A DNA stretch of 64,000 nt, taken from Streptomyces sp. NBC_00237. Its GTDB lineage: Bacteria; Actinomycetota; Actinomycetes; Streptomycetales; Streptomycetaceae. Location of the stretch: positions 930,001-994,000 of the forward strand of contig NZ_JAPEMT010000002.1 of the NCBI RefSeq assembly GCF_026342435.1, read 5' to 3'. This document shows positions 48,332 to 57,310 of the stretch, piece after piece. The notes under the pieces were generated by a model, which saw nothing but the letters and a program-made list of their open reading frames with translations, did no database searches and was not told where the DNA came from. A program made the translations under genes and the position numbers. Each line of letters begins with the position of its first letter. Position 1 is the stretch's first letter.

Positions 48332-50095
48332 GTGCTGTTCGAGGTGTGGGCGCCGCAAGCCGACGAACGGGTCACGCTGCACCTGCCCGAAGCGGCTGTG
48401 CAGACGTACGCCATGGAGCGCGACCGGGATCGGGCGGGCTGGTGGACGGTACGGGCGGAGGCCGGGCACGGCAGCCCGTACGGCTTCTCCCTGGACGGCG
48501 GGCCGGTCCGCCCCGATCCCCGCTCGCGCCGCCAGCCGGAGGGGCCCGACGGGCCCAGTGCCGTCGTGGACCACGACGCGTACGAGTGGGCGCGGGAGTG
48601 GGAGGGGCGGTCGCTGTCGGGTGCGGTGCTCTACGAGCTGCACATCGGCACGTACACCCCCGAAGGCACCTTCGACGCGGCGGCGAAGAGGCTCGCGCAT
48701 CTGGTGGAGCTCGGGATCACCCATGTCGAGCTGATGCCGGTGTGTCCGTTCCCGGGGACGCACGGGTGGGGGTACGAGGGGGTGTCGCTGTGGGCGGTGC
48801 ACGAGCCGTACGGCGGTCCGGACGGGCTGAAGCGGTTCGTCGACGCGGCGCACGCGGCGGGGCTCGGGGTCGTCCTGGACGTGGTGCACAACCACCTCGG
48901 CCCGTCCGGCAACCACCTGCCGCTGTTCGGCCCGTACTTCACCCAGACGCACCACACCCCGTGGGGTTCGGCGGTGAACCTGGACGCGCCGGGCTCCGAC
49001 GAGGTGCGCGCGTACTTGCGCGAGAGCGCCCTGTCCTGGTTGCGGGACTACCGGATCGACGGGCTGCGGCTGGACGCCGTGCACGCGCTCGCCGACACCA
49101 GGGCGCTGCACTTCCTGGAGGAGCTGTCGGCCGCCGTGGACGCCCAGGCGGCGGAGGCGGGCCGCCCGATGTTCCTGATCGCCGAGTCCGACCAGGGCGA
49201 CCCGCGCACCACCACCCCTCGTACGGCGGGCGGGCTCGGCCTGCACACACAGTGGAACGACGACTTCCACCACGCCCTGCACACCGCCCTGACCGGCGAG
49301 TCCCAGGGGTACTACGCGGACTTCGCGCGCGCACCACTGGAGGCGCTCGCGAAGACCCTCACGCGGGTGTTCTTCCACGACGGCACGTACTCGTCCTTCC
49401 GGGGGCGTACGCACGGGCGCCCGGTGGACCGCACGACGACGTCCGCGCACCGCTTCCTCGGGTACGCGCAGACGCACGACCAGATCGGCAACAGGGCCCT
49501 GGGCGACCGGCTGTCCTCTTCGCTCTCCCCCGGGCTGCTGGCGTGCGCCGCGGCGCTCGTGCTGACGAGCCCGTTCACGCCGATGCTGTTCATGGGCGAG
49601 GAGTGGGGTGCGCGCACGCCCTGGCAGTTCTTCACCGACCACACCGATCCGGAGCTGGCCGAGGCGGTGAGGACCGGCCGCAGGCGGGAGTTCGCGGCGC
49701 ACGGCTGGGCGGCGGAGGACATCCCGGACCCCCAGGACCCGCGCACCCGGGAGCGCTCCTGCCTGGACTGGTCGGAGCCGGACCGTGAGCCGCACGCCCG
49801 CCTGCTCGCCTGGTACCGGGAGCTGATCGCCCTGCGCCGCACGCACCCGGACCTGTCCGACCCGGACCTGGCGGCGGTACGGGTCGCCCACGCGGCGCAC
49901 GGGGCGGGGCGCTGGATCGCGTACCGCAGGGGTGATGTGCGGGTGGCGGTGAACCTGGCACAGGACCCGGCGACCATCGGGCTGGGCCGCAACGGGCGCA
50001 CCAGGGTGCTGGCGGCGTGGGAGCCGGTGGAGGCGCCGAAGCGGGACGGGGTGCTGGTGCTGCCTGCGCAGGCGTGCGTGGTGCTGGGGAGTTGA
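48332..50095 (+). CDS. treZ: malto-oligosyltrehalose trehalohydrolase
   Basis: A 587-residue GH13_10 enzyme that releases trehalose from maltooligosyl trehalose made by TreY. N-terminal carbohydrate-binding sandwich to about residue 90, then the barrel with GVVLDVVHNHLGPSGNHL, YRIDGLRLDAVHALADT (nucleophile Asp), MFLIAESDQGDPRT (acid/base Glu) and GYAQTHDQIGNRALGDRL. FTPMLFMGEEWGARTPWQFFTDH is conserved in TreZ. GTG at 48332. Followed by a 20-bp tandem repeat. Confidence 0.95.
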   Translation: MLFEVWAPQADERVTLHLPEAAVQTYAMERDRDRAGWWTVRAEAGHGSPYGFSLDGGPVRPDPRSRRQPEGPDGPSAVVDHDAYEWAREWEGRSLSGAVLYELHIGTYTPEGTFDAAAKRLAHLVELGITHVELMPVCPFPGTHGWGYEGVSLWAVHEPYGGPDGLKRFVDAAHAAGLGVVLDVVHNHLGPSGNHLPLFGPYFTQTHHTPWGSAVNLDAPGSDEVRAYLRESALSWLRDYRIDGLRLDAVHALADTRALHFLEELSAAVDAQAAEAGRPMFLIAESDQGDPRTTTPRTAGGLGLHTQWNDDFHHALHTALTGESQGYYADFARAPLEALAKTLTRVFFHDGTYSSFRGRTHGRPVDRTTTSAHRFLGYAQTHDQIGNRALGDRLSSSLSPGLLACAAALVLTSPFTPMLFMGEEWGARTPWQFFTDHTDPELAEAVRTGRRREFAAHGWAAEDIPDPQDPRTRERSCLDWSEPDREPHARLLAWYRELIALRRTHPDLSDPDLAAVRVAHAAHGAGRWIAYRRGDVRVAVNLAQDPATIGLGRNGRTRVLAAWEPVEAPKRDGVLVLPAQACVVLGS

Positions 50096-50112
50096 CCAAC
50101 CGGGCGCGTGCG

Positions 50113-50172
50113 CCCGGTGCCGCCTCACAGAGCCCGGTGCCGCCTCGAAGAAGGGTGCCGCCTCAGAGAGAG
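50113..50172. repeat. 20-bp tandem repeat after treZ
   Basis: Three copies of CCCGGTGCCGCCTCACAGAG-like sequence starting at 50113, 50133 and 50153 (the third begins GGG). The array starts 18 bp past the treZ stop, in a convergent gap with the LacI gene. Confidence 0.8.
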
Positions 50173-50187
50173 GCGACACCCCGCAGG

Positions 50188-51288
50188 TCACCCCTGGTGC
50201 GGCGGCGGCCCCGTGCTCTCCCTGGGTTCCAGGTGCGGCAGTTCGCCCTGGAGGCTGCGTACGGGTGAGCCGTCGAGGACCGCGAGGAGCTCCTGTGCGG
50301 CGAGGCGGCCGAAGCCCGGGGTGTCGCGCACCAGGGCGGTCAGCCGGGGGTGGGTGACCCGGCAGAGCGCCGAGTCGTCCCACGCGACGATGGACAGCTC
50401 ACCGGGCACGGAGACGCCGCGTCCGGCGGCCACGGAGGCACCGGCGACGGCCATCACGTCGTTGTCGTAGACGATTGCCGTGGGGCGGGTGCGCGGCGGC
50501 TCGTCGAGGATGCGGCGGGTGGCCTCGGCGCCCTCCGCGTCGGAGTAGTCGGTGGCCACCGAGCGCACCTCGTCCGGTGTGAGGTCGCGGCGGGCCGCCT
50601 CCGCGCGCAGCGACACGATGCGCCGCTCCGTGTGCGCGAGGCCGCGCATTCCGGCGACGTGGACGATGCGGCGGTGTCCGAGGGAGTGCAGGTGGTCCAG
50701 TACGGAGGCCATGGCGCCCGCGTCGTCCGCCCACACGTTGGAGACGGGCAGGGGCGTCTGCGCGCGGTGGGCGTCGGCCTCCAGGCCGCCGATGACGACG
50801 GCGGGCAGCCCCAGGGAGGCCAGCAGGGCGGGGCGCGGGTCGTCGACCCTGGGGTCGACCACCAGGACGCCGTCGACGCGCCGTTCGGCCCACCAGCGGC
50901 GCAGGACGGCCAGTTCCGTGTCGAGGTCCTCCACCACCTGGAAGAGCAGTGCCACCTGACGGGACGACAGCGCCTCCTGGATGCCGGAGACGAGCTGGAG
51001 GAAGAACGATTCGACGCCCAGGGTGTGCGCGGGGCGGGCGAGCACCAGTCCGGCGCACCCGGAGCGTTCGCCGGAGAGCGCGCGGGCGGCGCTGTTGGCC
51101 TGCCAGCCGAGTTCCTCGGCGACCCTGCGCACCCTTTCGCGCGTGCCGGGCGAGACGCCCGGACGGTCGTTGAGGGCGAAGGACACGGCGCTCTCGGAGA
51201 CTCCGGCGCGGCGGGCGACGTCCTTCATGGTGGGCCTGCGCGAGGGACGGGGCCGGATGCCGTCACCGGACGCGGCAGCAGAGGTCAT
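50188..51288 (-). CDS. LacI family transcriptional regulator of the glycan locus
   Basis: A 366-residue LacI-type repressor. After 20 residues comes the DNA-binding domain MKDVARRAGVSESAVSFALNDRPGVSPGTRERVRRVAEELGW, including the hinge helix region NSAARALSG. The remainder is the periplasmic-binding-protein-like sensor domain (GLVLARPAHTLGVESFF, DGVLVVDPRVDDPR, SIVAWDDSALCRVTHPRLTA). Its ATG overlaps the stop of the GH38 gene (ATGA), so both are made together from the divergent promoter. It is the obvious candidate to bind the paired sites at 55.76 and 55.82 kb and to sense a mannose-containing oligosaccharide. Confidence 0.9.
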   Translation of the reverse strand: MTSAAASGDGIRPRPSRRPTMKDVARRAGVSESAVSFALNDRPGVSPGTRERVRRVAEELGWQANSAARALSGERSGCAGLVLARPAHTLGVESFFLQLVSGIQEALSSRQVALLFQVVEDLDTELAVLRRWWAERRVDGVLVVDPRVDDPRPALLASLGLPAVVIGGLEADAHRAQTPLPVSNVWADDAGAMASVLDHLHSLGHRRIVHVAGMRGLAHTERRIVSLRAEAARRDLTPDEVRSVATDYSDAEGAEATRRILDEPPRTRPTAIVYDNDVMAVAGASVAAGRGVSVPGELSIVAWDDSALCRVTHPRLTALVRDTPGFGRLAAQELLAVLDGSPVRSLQGELPHLEPRESTGPPPHQG

Positions 51289-54200
51289 GGGGCGGGGGTC
51301 CTCTCGGGGGCGCGGGTCTGTGCAGGGGATTCGGGGGCGTGTGCAGGGGGTTCGGGGGCGTGTGCAGGGGGTTCGGGGCTCGGTGCAGACGGTTCTGGAT
51401 GCGGCGGAAGAGGTTCTTCCACCCGTACGTCGACGGCCGCGCTGTACGCGACGCGGCCCTGTCCGACCGCCTTGACCAGCACCCAGTACGTGCCGGGTGC
51501 GGTGTCGACGGGAGGGTGCAGGGTGAAGCGGGCCTCGGCCGTGCCGTCCGCCGGGACGTCGACGACGCACGAGCGGGGACCGGCCAACTGCCAACCACCG
51601 TACGGGGACACCAGGATGGCTTCGCAGCGGACGGCGCCGCGCAGGGTGTTCGACAGGTGGACGGGCAGGGGGGTGCTCGCCCCTGCGGCGATGCGGACGG
51701 GCCCCTCGGGCACTGTCACGGTGATGCCCGGCACGGACGGGTCATGGCCCGCGACGGTGACGGTGAGGCTGTCCTCCACGGCGGTGCCGTCCTGGAACTC
51801 GGCCGTCACCCGCACCAGGTGGTCGCCCGGTGCGGCCTCTTGAGGCGGCCGCACCGAGAACGGCAGGCGCACGTGGCCGCCCGCCTCCAGGGTGACCGTT
51901 TCCCGGGTCAAGGAGGTCACCCAGCCGGAGGGCGCGTGCACGGTCACGGCTGCTTCGCCCGCGGGGCCGCCTGAGGCGACCGTCACCTCCGAAGGCGTGA
52001 CCGTCACCGCGTACGGTGCGTCGCCCAGCGGTGCGGTGCCGGTGTTGTGCAGCCAGTACCGGCTGAAGCCCGGCCGCGCCGCCTCCTGGTGCGCGACGGT
52101 GGGGCGCGGGCCGTCCGGGAGGGTGAGGTGCAGGGTCGTCCACTGATTCCCGCCGAGTGTCATCGCGTACGCACCACCGCCGTACGCCCCGCCGTCGTAC
52201 GCACCACCACCGCGCGCACCGCCGCCGCACGCACCGTCGTCGTACGCCCCTTCGCCGGGCTCCGCCGCGAGCGTCTCGTGCGGTACGTCGAGGAGGTCGG
52301 CCCGTGCTGCGGCGGCCACCGGGAAGGGCGCGCGCACGAAGCCCGTGGTGGTACGCCCCCGCGCCTCCCTGAGTCGTACGGCGACGCCTCCGTCGGCCGT
52401 GCGCTTCACGGTCTCGGCCATCAGACCCTCCACGGCCAGGAAGCGCTCCGCGCCGGGTGCCGTGGAGGTCACCCGGGCCGTCATCGGCGCGTTGAACTCC
52501 CGCCCCCTGCGCACCAGGTCAAGGTCCCGCCAGTCCCCCGCCCCCGACAGCAGGGCGTGCGCGAATTCGTGCGTCCAGTGCTGGAGCTGGAAGGAGCTGC
52601 CGTCGGGGGCGGTACGGCGCGGCGGGTCCATCCACGCGCCGCTGGGCCTCCCGGTGCACGACCGCAGCAGTGAGCTGTGCAGCCGCCCCCGGGTGTCCAC
52701 CGCGCACCCTGGAGTGCCGCGCACCAGCAGGGCGACCGTACGGTCCTCGAAGTCGGCGTGCTCCTGCGCCCCTTCTGTGGGCAGAGGGTGCAGCCCTTCT
52801 ATGAGGTGCTCGCGTACGACAGTGTCTGTGAACTCCGCGAGGGAACCCGTGAGCACCAGCACCGGAAGGTCCCGCACGCCCGTCAGGTCGCACCCGGGCA
52901 GCCAGGTCTCGCGCAACGGCCGGAGCGCGGGCACCCACACCACCGGGGCGCCGCCCTTCACGGCGTCCGTGTACACGGGGTCGGCGGCGGCCAGCACGCC
53001 GGCGGTGAAGGCGTTGGCGTCCGGTCCCCCCAGGGCGAGCCGGAAGTCGGGCAGGCTGCTGTCGACCGCGAGGTCGCCCCAGCGGGGCCCGTGGGACCGT
53101 GTCGGTGTCGTCGTGACGCCGAGCGCCCCCAAGGCCGTGACGCACTCCCGCAGCCCCTCCGGCGGCCCCGCGTCGGGCAGCACGATCTCGCCCGCACCCA
53201 GCGTCCGTACGCCCGCCGGTGTGCCGTCGGGGCCCGTCAGCGACGCCCTGGTCATGGACGTAAGACCGAACCAGTTCAGGCAGGGGGTGTCGAGCGTCCA
53301 CGGGGCCCGGGTGTGGTCGACGCCCGTGTCGGCCTCGGGGAAGGCGAAGCCACGCCCCACCGCAGCCGTGGCCGTCTCCGCGACGGGCTGCGCCCCCGGC
53401 ACGTCGACGGGCACACGCAGCCGTACGAGCTGGTCGCTGCCCGCGAAGCCGTCGATCCGCGTGGCCAGTTCCACCCTGTCCACGCCGTCCCACAGGGTGG
53501 TCGTACGGGTCCACGCCACGGGCCCGGTACGCCCCGAGGCCACGATCCGCACGCCGATCGGGCACCGCTCCACGCGCACCGAGTCGGCGGGCGCGGACTC
53601 CGACGACTCCCCCGGCCCCTTGGGCAGCAGGTGCCAGGGCCCCTCCTCGAAGAACGGATGGGCGGGATACTCGTCCTGGACGACGAGAGCGTCCACCTCG
53701 CCCGCCGCCAACAGCTCACGCCCGTCGGCGAGTTGCGTGACACGGCACAGGCCGCCCCCGCGCGCGGGATCGGCCTCGACCTCGTACAGCCCGTTCCTCA
53801 CGACGGGCGCGGCACCGGTCTCGACGGTCCATCCCTCGGACATCCCTGTCTCACCCGACGTCACCGACCAGGTCCGCTGCCCGAGCCCCGGCACGTCGGC
53901 CGCCAAGAACGCGATGGTCACCGCGCCCTCCGCGGACACCCCTTCCACCAGCACCGGAACGAGCGCGCCCGTCTCGTCCCGTACGGCCAACGATCCCGCG
54001 CGTGCGGCCAGTCCGGGAAGCTCCACCCTGACGACGTCGGTCCGGTTCCACGACAGCGCGTTGACGACGGTCACCGAAGACCCGACCGCCTCCCCCACCA
54101 AGGCGTCCAACGCCGATTCCCTTACCCCCGAGGCGAGTTCGTACGCCTCGCGCCAGGTCGGCAGCAGGTCCAGGTACACCTGGTCGGAGAAGGTCCCGGT

Positions 54201-55721
54201 GACCGCGTCGTGGTGGGCCGCGTGCAGCAGGTGCCGCCAGGACTTGTCGAGGGCGGCCTGCGGGTAGCGGAAGCGACCGTGCGCGTACGCGAGGGCGGCG
54301 AGGGTCTCGGCCTCCTGGACCAGGTTCTCGGCGGCTCGGTGGGCCTGTTTCACGTCCGCGTACGAGACGTCCTTGCCCGTGTAGACCGGGCCCATTTCGC
54401 GCGTCACCGGGAGTGGAGACTCCCCCCGGCCCGCCAACTCGTCCCGCACTGCTGCGAAATGGTCGCGCGGGGTCGCGTGCTCCAGCTTCGGCCAGGTGTA
54501 GCGCGCGGTCCACTCCCGTTGGACGGCGAGCCCCCACGGGTGCGGCCAGGAGAAGTCCGTGCCCATCGGGATGAGGACGTTGCGGGTGGTGGCGGACTGC
54601 CGGAGCAGTTCGAAGAGTTCGAGGATCTTCGCGGCGGCGGCCTCCGCGTCGGGTTCGGCGTGCGAGAACCAGCCCGCCGAGTAGTGCGCGGGCAGGTAGT
54701 GCAGCAGCAGCCCGGGGCCGCCGCCGGGGCCGATCCACTCGTATTCGCTGGGGAGTTGCATGGCGGTCGGGGGCCGCAGCGCCGCACCCCAGGTGTCCAT
54801 CATCGGACCCCACTGGTGGTACGGGCCCCGGGCGAGGACCGCCGAGTCGAGGCCCGCGCCGGCCATCAGGGAGGGGAAGCCGGGGTCGTGGCCGAAGACG
54901 TCGAGCTGCCAGGCCGTCCGGGGGTCGGAGCCCAGGACGTCGCGGTGGAAGCGGAGTCCGTGCAGGGCGCTGCGGACGGTGGTCTCGGCGGAGGTGAGGT
55001 TGGTGGAGGGCTCGTTGTAGGTGCCGCCGACGATCTCCAGGCGGCCTTCGGTGATCAACTGCCGCATCTCGTCCCGGTATTCGGGATGCGTGTCCCAGAA
55101 CGGCTTGAGGTAGTCGATCTCGGAGAGGACGAAGCGGTACGCGGGGTCGTCGCGCGCCTGCTGGAGGTGCAGCGGTACGAGGGTGAAGGCGGGCACCCCG
55201 GCGTACTCCCAGCCCTTCTCCGGTTCGCCGTCCCGCACGGGGGCGTCCCACTGGGAGGTGTAGGCGGCCTGGGTGTTCCACCAGAGCGGGTCGTAGTGGA
55301 AGTGCGGGACCAGGCGGACCGTCCAGCCGGGTTCGGCGGCGAGCAGTTCGCAGGGGCGGGAGGCGAGGAGGAGACCGCCCGGGGTGGTAACGCGGACGGT
55401 GGCGGGCAGGCGGGTGCCGGGGGCCGCACCGCCCAGGTCGACGGAGACCTCGACGGTTTCATCCCGGGCGACGCCACCGCGATCGGCGCTCAGTTCGGAC
55501 GCCGCGTCGACTCCCGCGTAAGCCTCCACGGAGTCCGCGCGCAGCCAGCGGGGGTGCTCCGTCTCGACCTGCGGTCCGGCGAGTGAGACGACGAGGGGCC
55601 CGACCGGGCGGCTCCGGCGCACTCCCACCCGTACCACCTGTGACGGACGCTCCTCGGGGCCGGTGAAGAGACTCGGGGTCTCCACCCCGGTGACCGTCAC
55701 TCCGGTGTGCACGTCGTCCAC
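51285..55721 (-). CDS. GH38 alpha-mannosidase, large form with NEW3-like C-terminus
   Basis: A 1478-residue glycoside hydrolase. The GH38 catalytic domain starts near residue 133 with RLVPHFHYDPLWW (zinc ligands His142 and Asp144) and has TAWQLDVFGHDPGFPSLM with the nucleophile Asp. Middle and C-terminal beta domains follow; residues ~1200-1430 contain NEW3-like modules (VTLEAGGHVRLPFSVRPPQEAAPGDHLVRVTAEFQDG). A Gly/Ala/Tyr/Asp repeat lies near 1157-1185, and the last 30 residues are a Pro/Glu/Ala repeat. No signal peptide is visible, so it may be cytoplasmic. GTG at 55721 with GGGGAG upstream is preferred over the ATG at 55772, which lies within an operator-like site. Confidence 0.85.
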   Translation of the reverse strand: MDDVHTGVTVTGVETPSLFTGPEERPSQVVRVGVRRSRPVGPLVVSLAGPQVETEHPRWLRADSVEAYAGVDAASELSADRGGVARDETVEVSVDLGGAAPGTRLPATVRVTTPGGLLLASRPCELLAAEPGWTVRLVPHFHYDPLWWNTQAAYTSQWDAPVRDGEPEKGWEYAGVPAFTLVPLHLQQARDDPAYRFVLSEIDYLKPFWDTHPEYRDEMRQLITEGRLEIVGGTYNEPSTNLTSAETTVRSALHGLRFHRDVLGSDPRTAWQLDVFGHDPGFPSLMAGAGLDSAVLARGPYHQWGPMMDTWGAALRPPTAMQLPSEYEWIGPGGGPGLLLHYLPAHYSAGWFSHAEPDAEAAAAKILELFELLRQSATTRNVLIPMGTDFSWPHPWGLAVQREWTARYTWPKLEHATPRDHFAAVRDELAGRGESPLPVTREMGPVYTGKDVSYADVKQAHRAAENLVQEAETLAALAYAHGRFRYPQAALDKSWRHLLHAAHHDAVTGTFSDQVYLDLLPTWREAYELASGVRESALDALVGEAVGSSVTVVNALSWNRTDVVRVELPGLAARAGSLAVRDETGALVPVLVEGVSAEGAVTIAFLAADVPGLGQRTWSVTSGETGMSEGWTVETGAAPVVRNGLYEVEADPARGGGLCRVTQLADGRELLAAGEVDALVVQDEYPAHPFFEEGPWHLLPKGPGESSESAPADSVRVERCPIGVRIVASGRTGPVAWTRTTTLWDGVDRVELATRIDGFAGSDQLVRLRVPVDVPGAQPVAETATAAVGRGFAFPEADTGVDHTRAPWTLDTPCLNWFGLTSMTRASLTGPDGTPAGVRTLGAGEIVLPDAGPPEGLRECVTALGALGVTTTPTRSHGPRWGDLAVDSSLPDFRLALGGPDANAFTAGVLAAADPVYTDAVKGGAPVVWVPALRPLRETWLPGCDLTGVRDLPVLVLTGSLAEFTDTVVREHLIEGLHPLPTEGAQEHADFEDRTVALLVRGTPGCAVDTRGRLHSSLLRSCTGRPSGAWMDPPRRTAPDGSSFQLQHWTHEFAHALLSGAGDWRDLDLVRRGREFNAPMTARVTSTAPGAERFLAVEGLMAETVKRTADGGVAVRLREARGRTTTGFVRAPFPVAAAARADLLDVPHETLAAEPGEGAYDDGACGGGARGGGAYDGGAYGGGAYAMTLGGNQWTTLHLTLPDGPRPTVAHQEAARPGFSRYWLHNTGTAPLGDAPYAVTVTPSEVTVASGGPAGEAAVTVHAPSGWVTSLTRETVTLEAGGHVRLPFSVRPPQEAAPGDHLVRVTAEFQDGTAVEDSLTVTVAGHDPSVPGITVTVPEGPVRIAAGASTPLPVHLSNTLRGAVRCEAILVSPYGGWQLAGPRSCVVDVPADGTAEARFTLHPPVDTAPGTYWVLVKAVGQGRVAYSAAVDVRVEEPLPPHPEPSAPSPEPPAHAPEPPAHAPESPAQTRAPERTPAP

Positions 55722-55760
55722 CCGATCTCCCCACCTCCGGCTGCCATCAAGCGAGTAGCA

Positions 55761-55776
55761 GCTAAACCGCATTAGC
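55761..55776. promoter_or_regulatory. LacI-type operator candidate, site 1
   Basis: GCTAAACCGCATTAGC, with perfect GCTAA/TTAGC arms around ACCGCA. It lies 40 bp upstream of the GH38 start. It shares the 14-bp pattern CTMAACCGCWTTAG with site 2. Confidence 0.6.
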
Positions 55777-55820
55777 GCGACGAAGCATTACCGCGCGCAT
55801 TGTGTGGTGTCAACTCCCCA

Positions 55821-55834
55821 CTCAACCGCTTTAG
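55821..55834. promoter_or_regulatory. LacI-type operator candidate, site 2
   Basis: CTCAACCGCTTTAG, matching site 1 at 12 of 14 positions and imperfectly palindromic. It is 59 bp from site 1 and 119 bp upstream of the binding-protein gene. One site per divergent promoter fits control by the LacI regulator. The rest of the 231-bp gap holds only the GAGGAGG ribosome site. Confidence 0.55.
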
Positions 55835-55952
55835 TCCAGCTCACAGCCGTTCAAAAAACAATGCTGGCCTACCTGTTGACGAATGTCTTCCGCCGACCCA
55901 TCGTGTGTCTCGCAATCCGGCAGCGCGGCCGGTGCGAAGAGGAGGAACGACG

Positions 55953-57299
55953 ATGTCCCGTGGGCGCCCGTCCCGCATCTCCATCGCCACCGCCATGGCG
56001 GCAACCCTGCTGTCCACCGCCGCCTGCGGTGTGGGCGGCAGCGGCAATGACAACGATGCCAAGCAGCCCGAGAAGTCGGGCAAGGTGTCCGGCGAGATCA
56101 GCTTCCGCACGCTCCAGCTCAAGCCGACCTTCACCACGTACGTCCAGGGCGTGATCGACGCGTTCGAGAAGAAGTACCCGGACGTCAAGGTGAAGTGGGA
56201 GGACGTACCGGGCGAGGGTTACAACGAGAAGCTCGTCGCGGACGCCCAGGCCGGCGCTCTGCCGGACGTCGTCAACCTCAACACGGACTCCTTCCAGCTC
56301 CTCGCGGACCGGGGCATGCTGGCGGACGTGGCCAAGCTCGACCCGGCGGTGCAGAAGGACTACGTGCCGGGCGCCTGGGACCAGTACAAGCTCCCCTCGA
56401 AGCCGGGCGTGTTCGCTTACCCGTGGTACGTGACGCCGGAGATCCTGACGTACAACAAGGACCTCTTCGCCAGGTCGGGTCTCGACGTGGACAAGCCGCC
56501 GACGACCGTCGAGGAGTTCTTCGACTACGCGGAGAAGATCACCGAGAAGTCCGGCGGCAAGTACGCCGCGTTCATGGCCGATCCGAAGTCGCGGCTGCCC
56601 GGAGACTGGCAGAAGATGGGCGTTCCGGTCCTCAGCGCGAAGAAGGACGCCTTCACCTTCAACACGCCGAAGGCCGTCGAGTGGGTCGAGCGGATGAAGG
56701 AGCTGTACGCCAAGGGCGCGATGCCCAAGGAGTCGCTCACCAAGTCCGACGACACCAGCCAGCTGTACGGCGCGGACAAGCTCGTCTTCGGTCCGGGCTC
56801 GCCCGGCTTCATCCGGGACGTCAAGGCGAACGCGCCCAAGGTGTACGCGAAGACGCAGGTGCAGAAGGCGGTCACCGGGGTCCTCGGCCACATCGGCATC
56901 TACACGCAGTCGCTGGGAGTCCGCAAGGACACCAAGTCCCCCGACGCCGCTGCCGAGTTCGCGAAGTGGGTGACGAACGGGCCGAACCAGGTCGCCTTCT
57001 CCAAGGAGGTCGCGATCTACCCCTCGAACGCGAAGGGGCTGGCCGACCCGTACTTCTCCGACAAGGGCGACGGCAAGGACCCGGAGACCCTGGCGCGGGC
57101 CCTCGGCGCGGAGGAGCTGAAGGAGGCACAGCTCGACGCGAACACCCCGGTCGAGTGGACCAGCCAGATCGGTGACGCGGTGGTCCGCGAGATGCAGAAG
57201 GCCATCAAGGGCGAGGTCGACGCGAAGACCGCGCTGACGAAGGCACAGGAAGAAGCGAACAAGATCCTGGCCCAGCAGGCCCAGCAGAAGAAGAAGTAG
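55953..57299 (+). CDS. glycan ABC transporter substrate-binding lipoprotein
   Basis: A 448-residue lipoprotein with a lipobox STAAC (Cys25). It belongs to the family 1 sugar-binding proteins: ISFRTLQLKPTFTTYVQGVIDAFEKKYPDVKVKWEDVPGEGYNEKLVADAQAGALPDVVNLN, and FAYPWYVTPEILTYNKDLF. It ends in a Lys/Gln-rich tail. In context it should capture mannose-containing oligosaccharides outside the cell. ATG at 55953 with GAGGAGG. First gene of the plus-strand operon. No ATPase is encoded, so a shared MsiK-type subunit is expected. Confidence 0.9.
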   Translation: MSRGRPSRISIATAMAATLLSTAACGVGGSGNDNDAKQPEKSGKVSGEISFRTLQLKPTFTTYVQGVIDAFEKKYPDVKVKWEDVPGEGYNEKLVADAQAGALPDVVNLNTDSFQLLADRGMLADVAKLDPAVQKDYVPGAWDQYKLPSKPGVFAYPWYVTPEILTYNKDLFARSGLDVDKPPTTVEEFFDYAEKITEKSGGKYAAFMADPKSRLPGDWQKMGVPVLSAKKDAFTFNTPKAVEWVERMKELYAKGAMPKESLTKSDDTSQLYGADKLVFGPGSPGFIRDVKANAPKVYAKTQVQKAVTGVLGHIGIYTQSLGVRKDTKSPDAAAEFAKWVTNGPNQVAFSKEVAIYPSNAKGLADPYFSDKGDGKDPETLARALGAEELKEAQLDANTPVEWTSQIGDAVVREMQKAIKGEVDAKTALTKAQEEANKILAQQAQQKKK

Positions 57300-57310
57300 G
57301 CGACGGGCAC

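Noticed and set aside
52677..55586. A 969-residue plus-strand open frame opposite the GH38 gene
   Set aside because: A high-GC shadow frame; the minus strand carries clear GH38 motifs.
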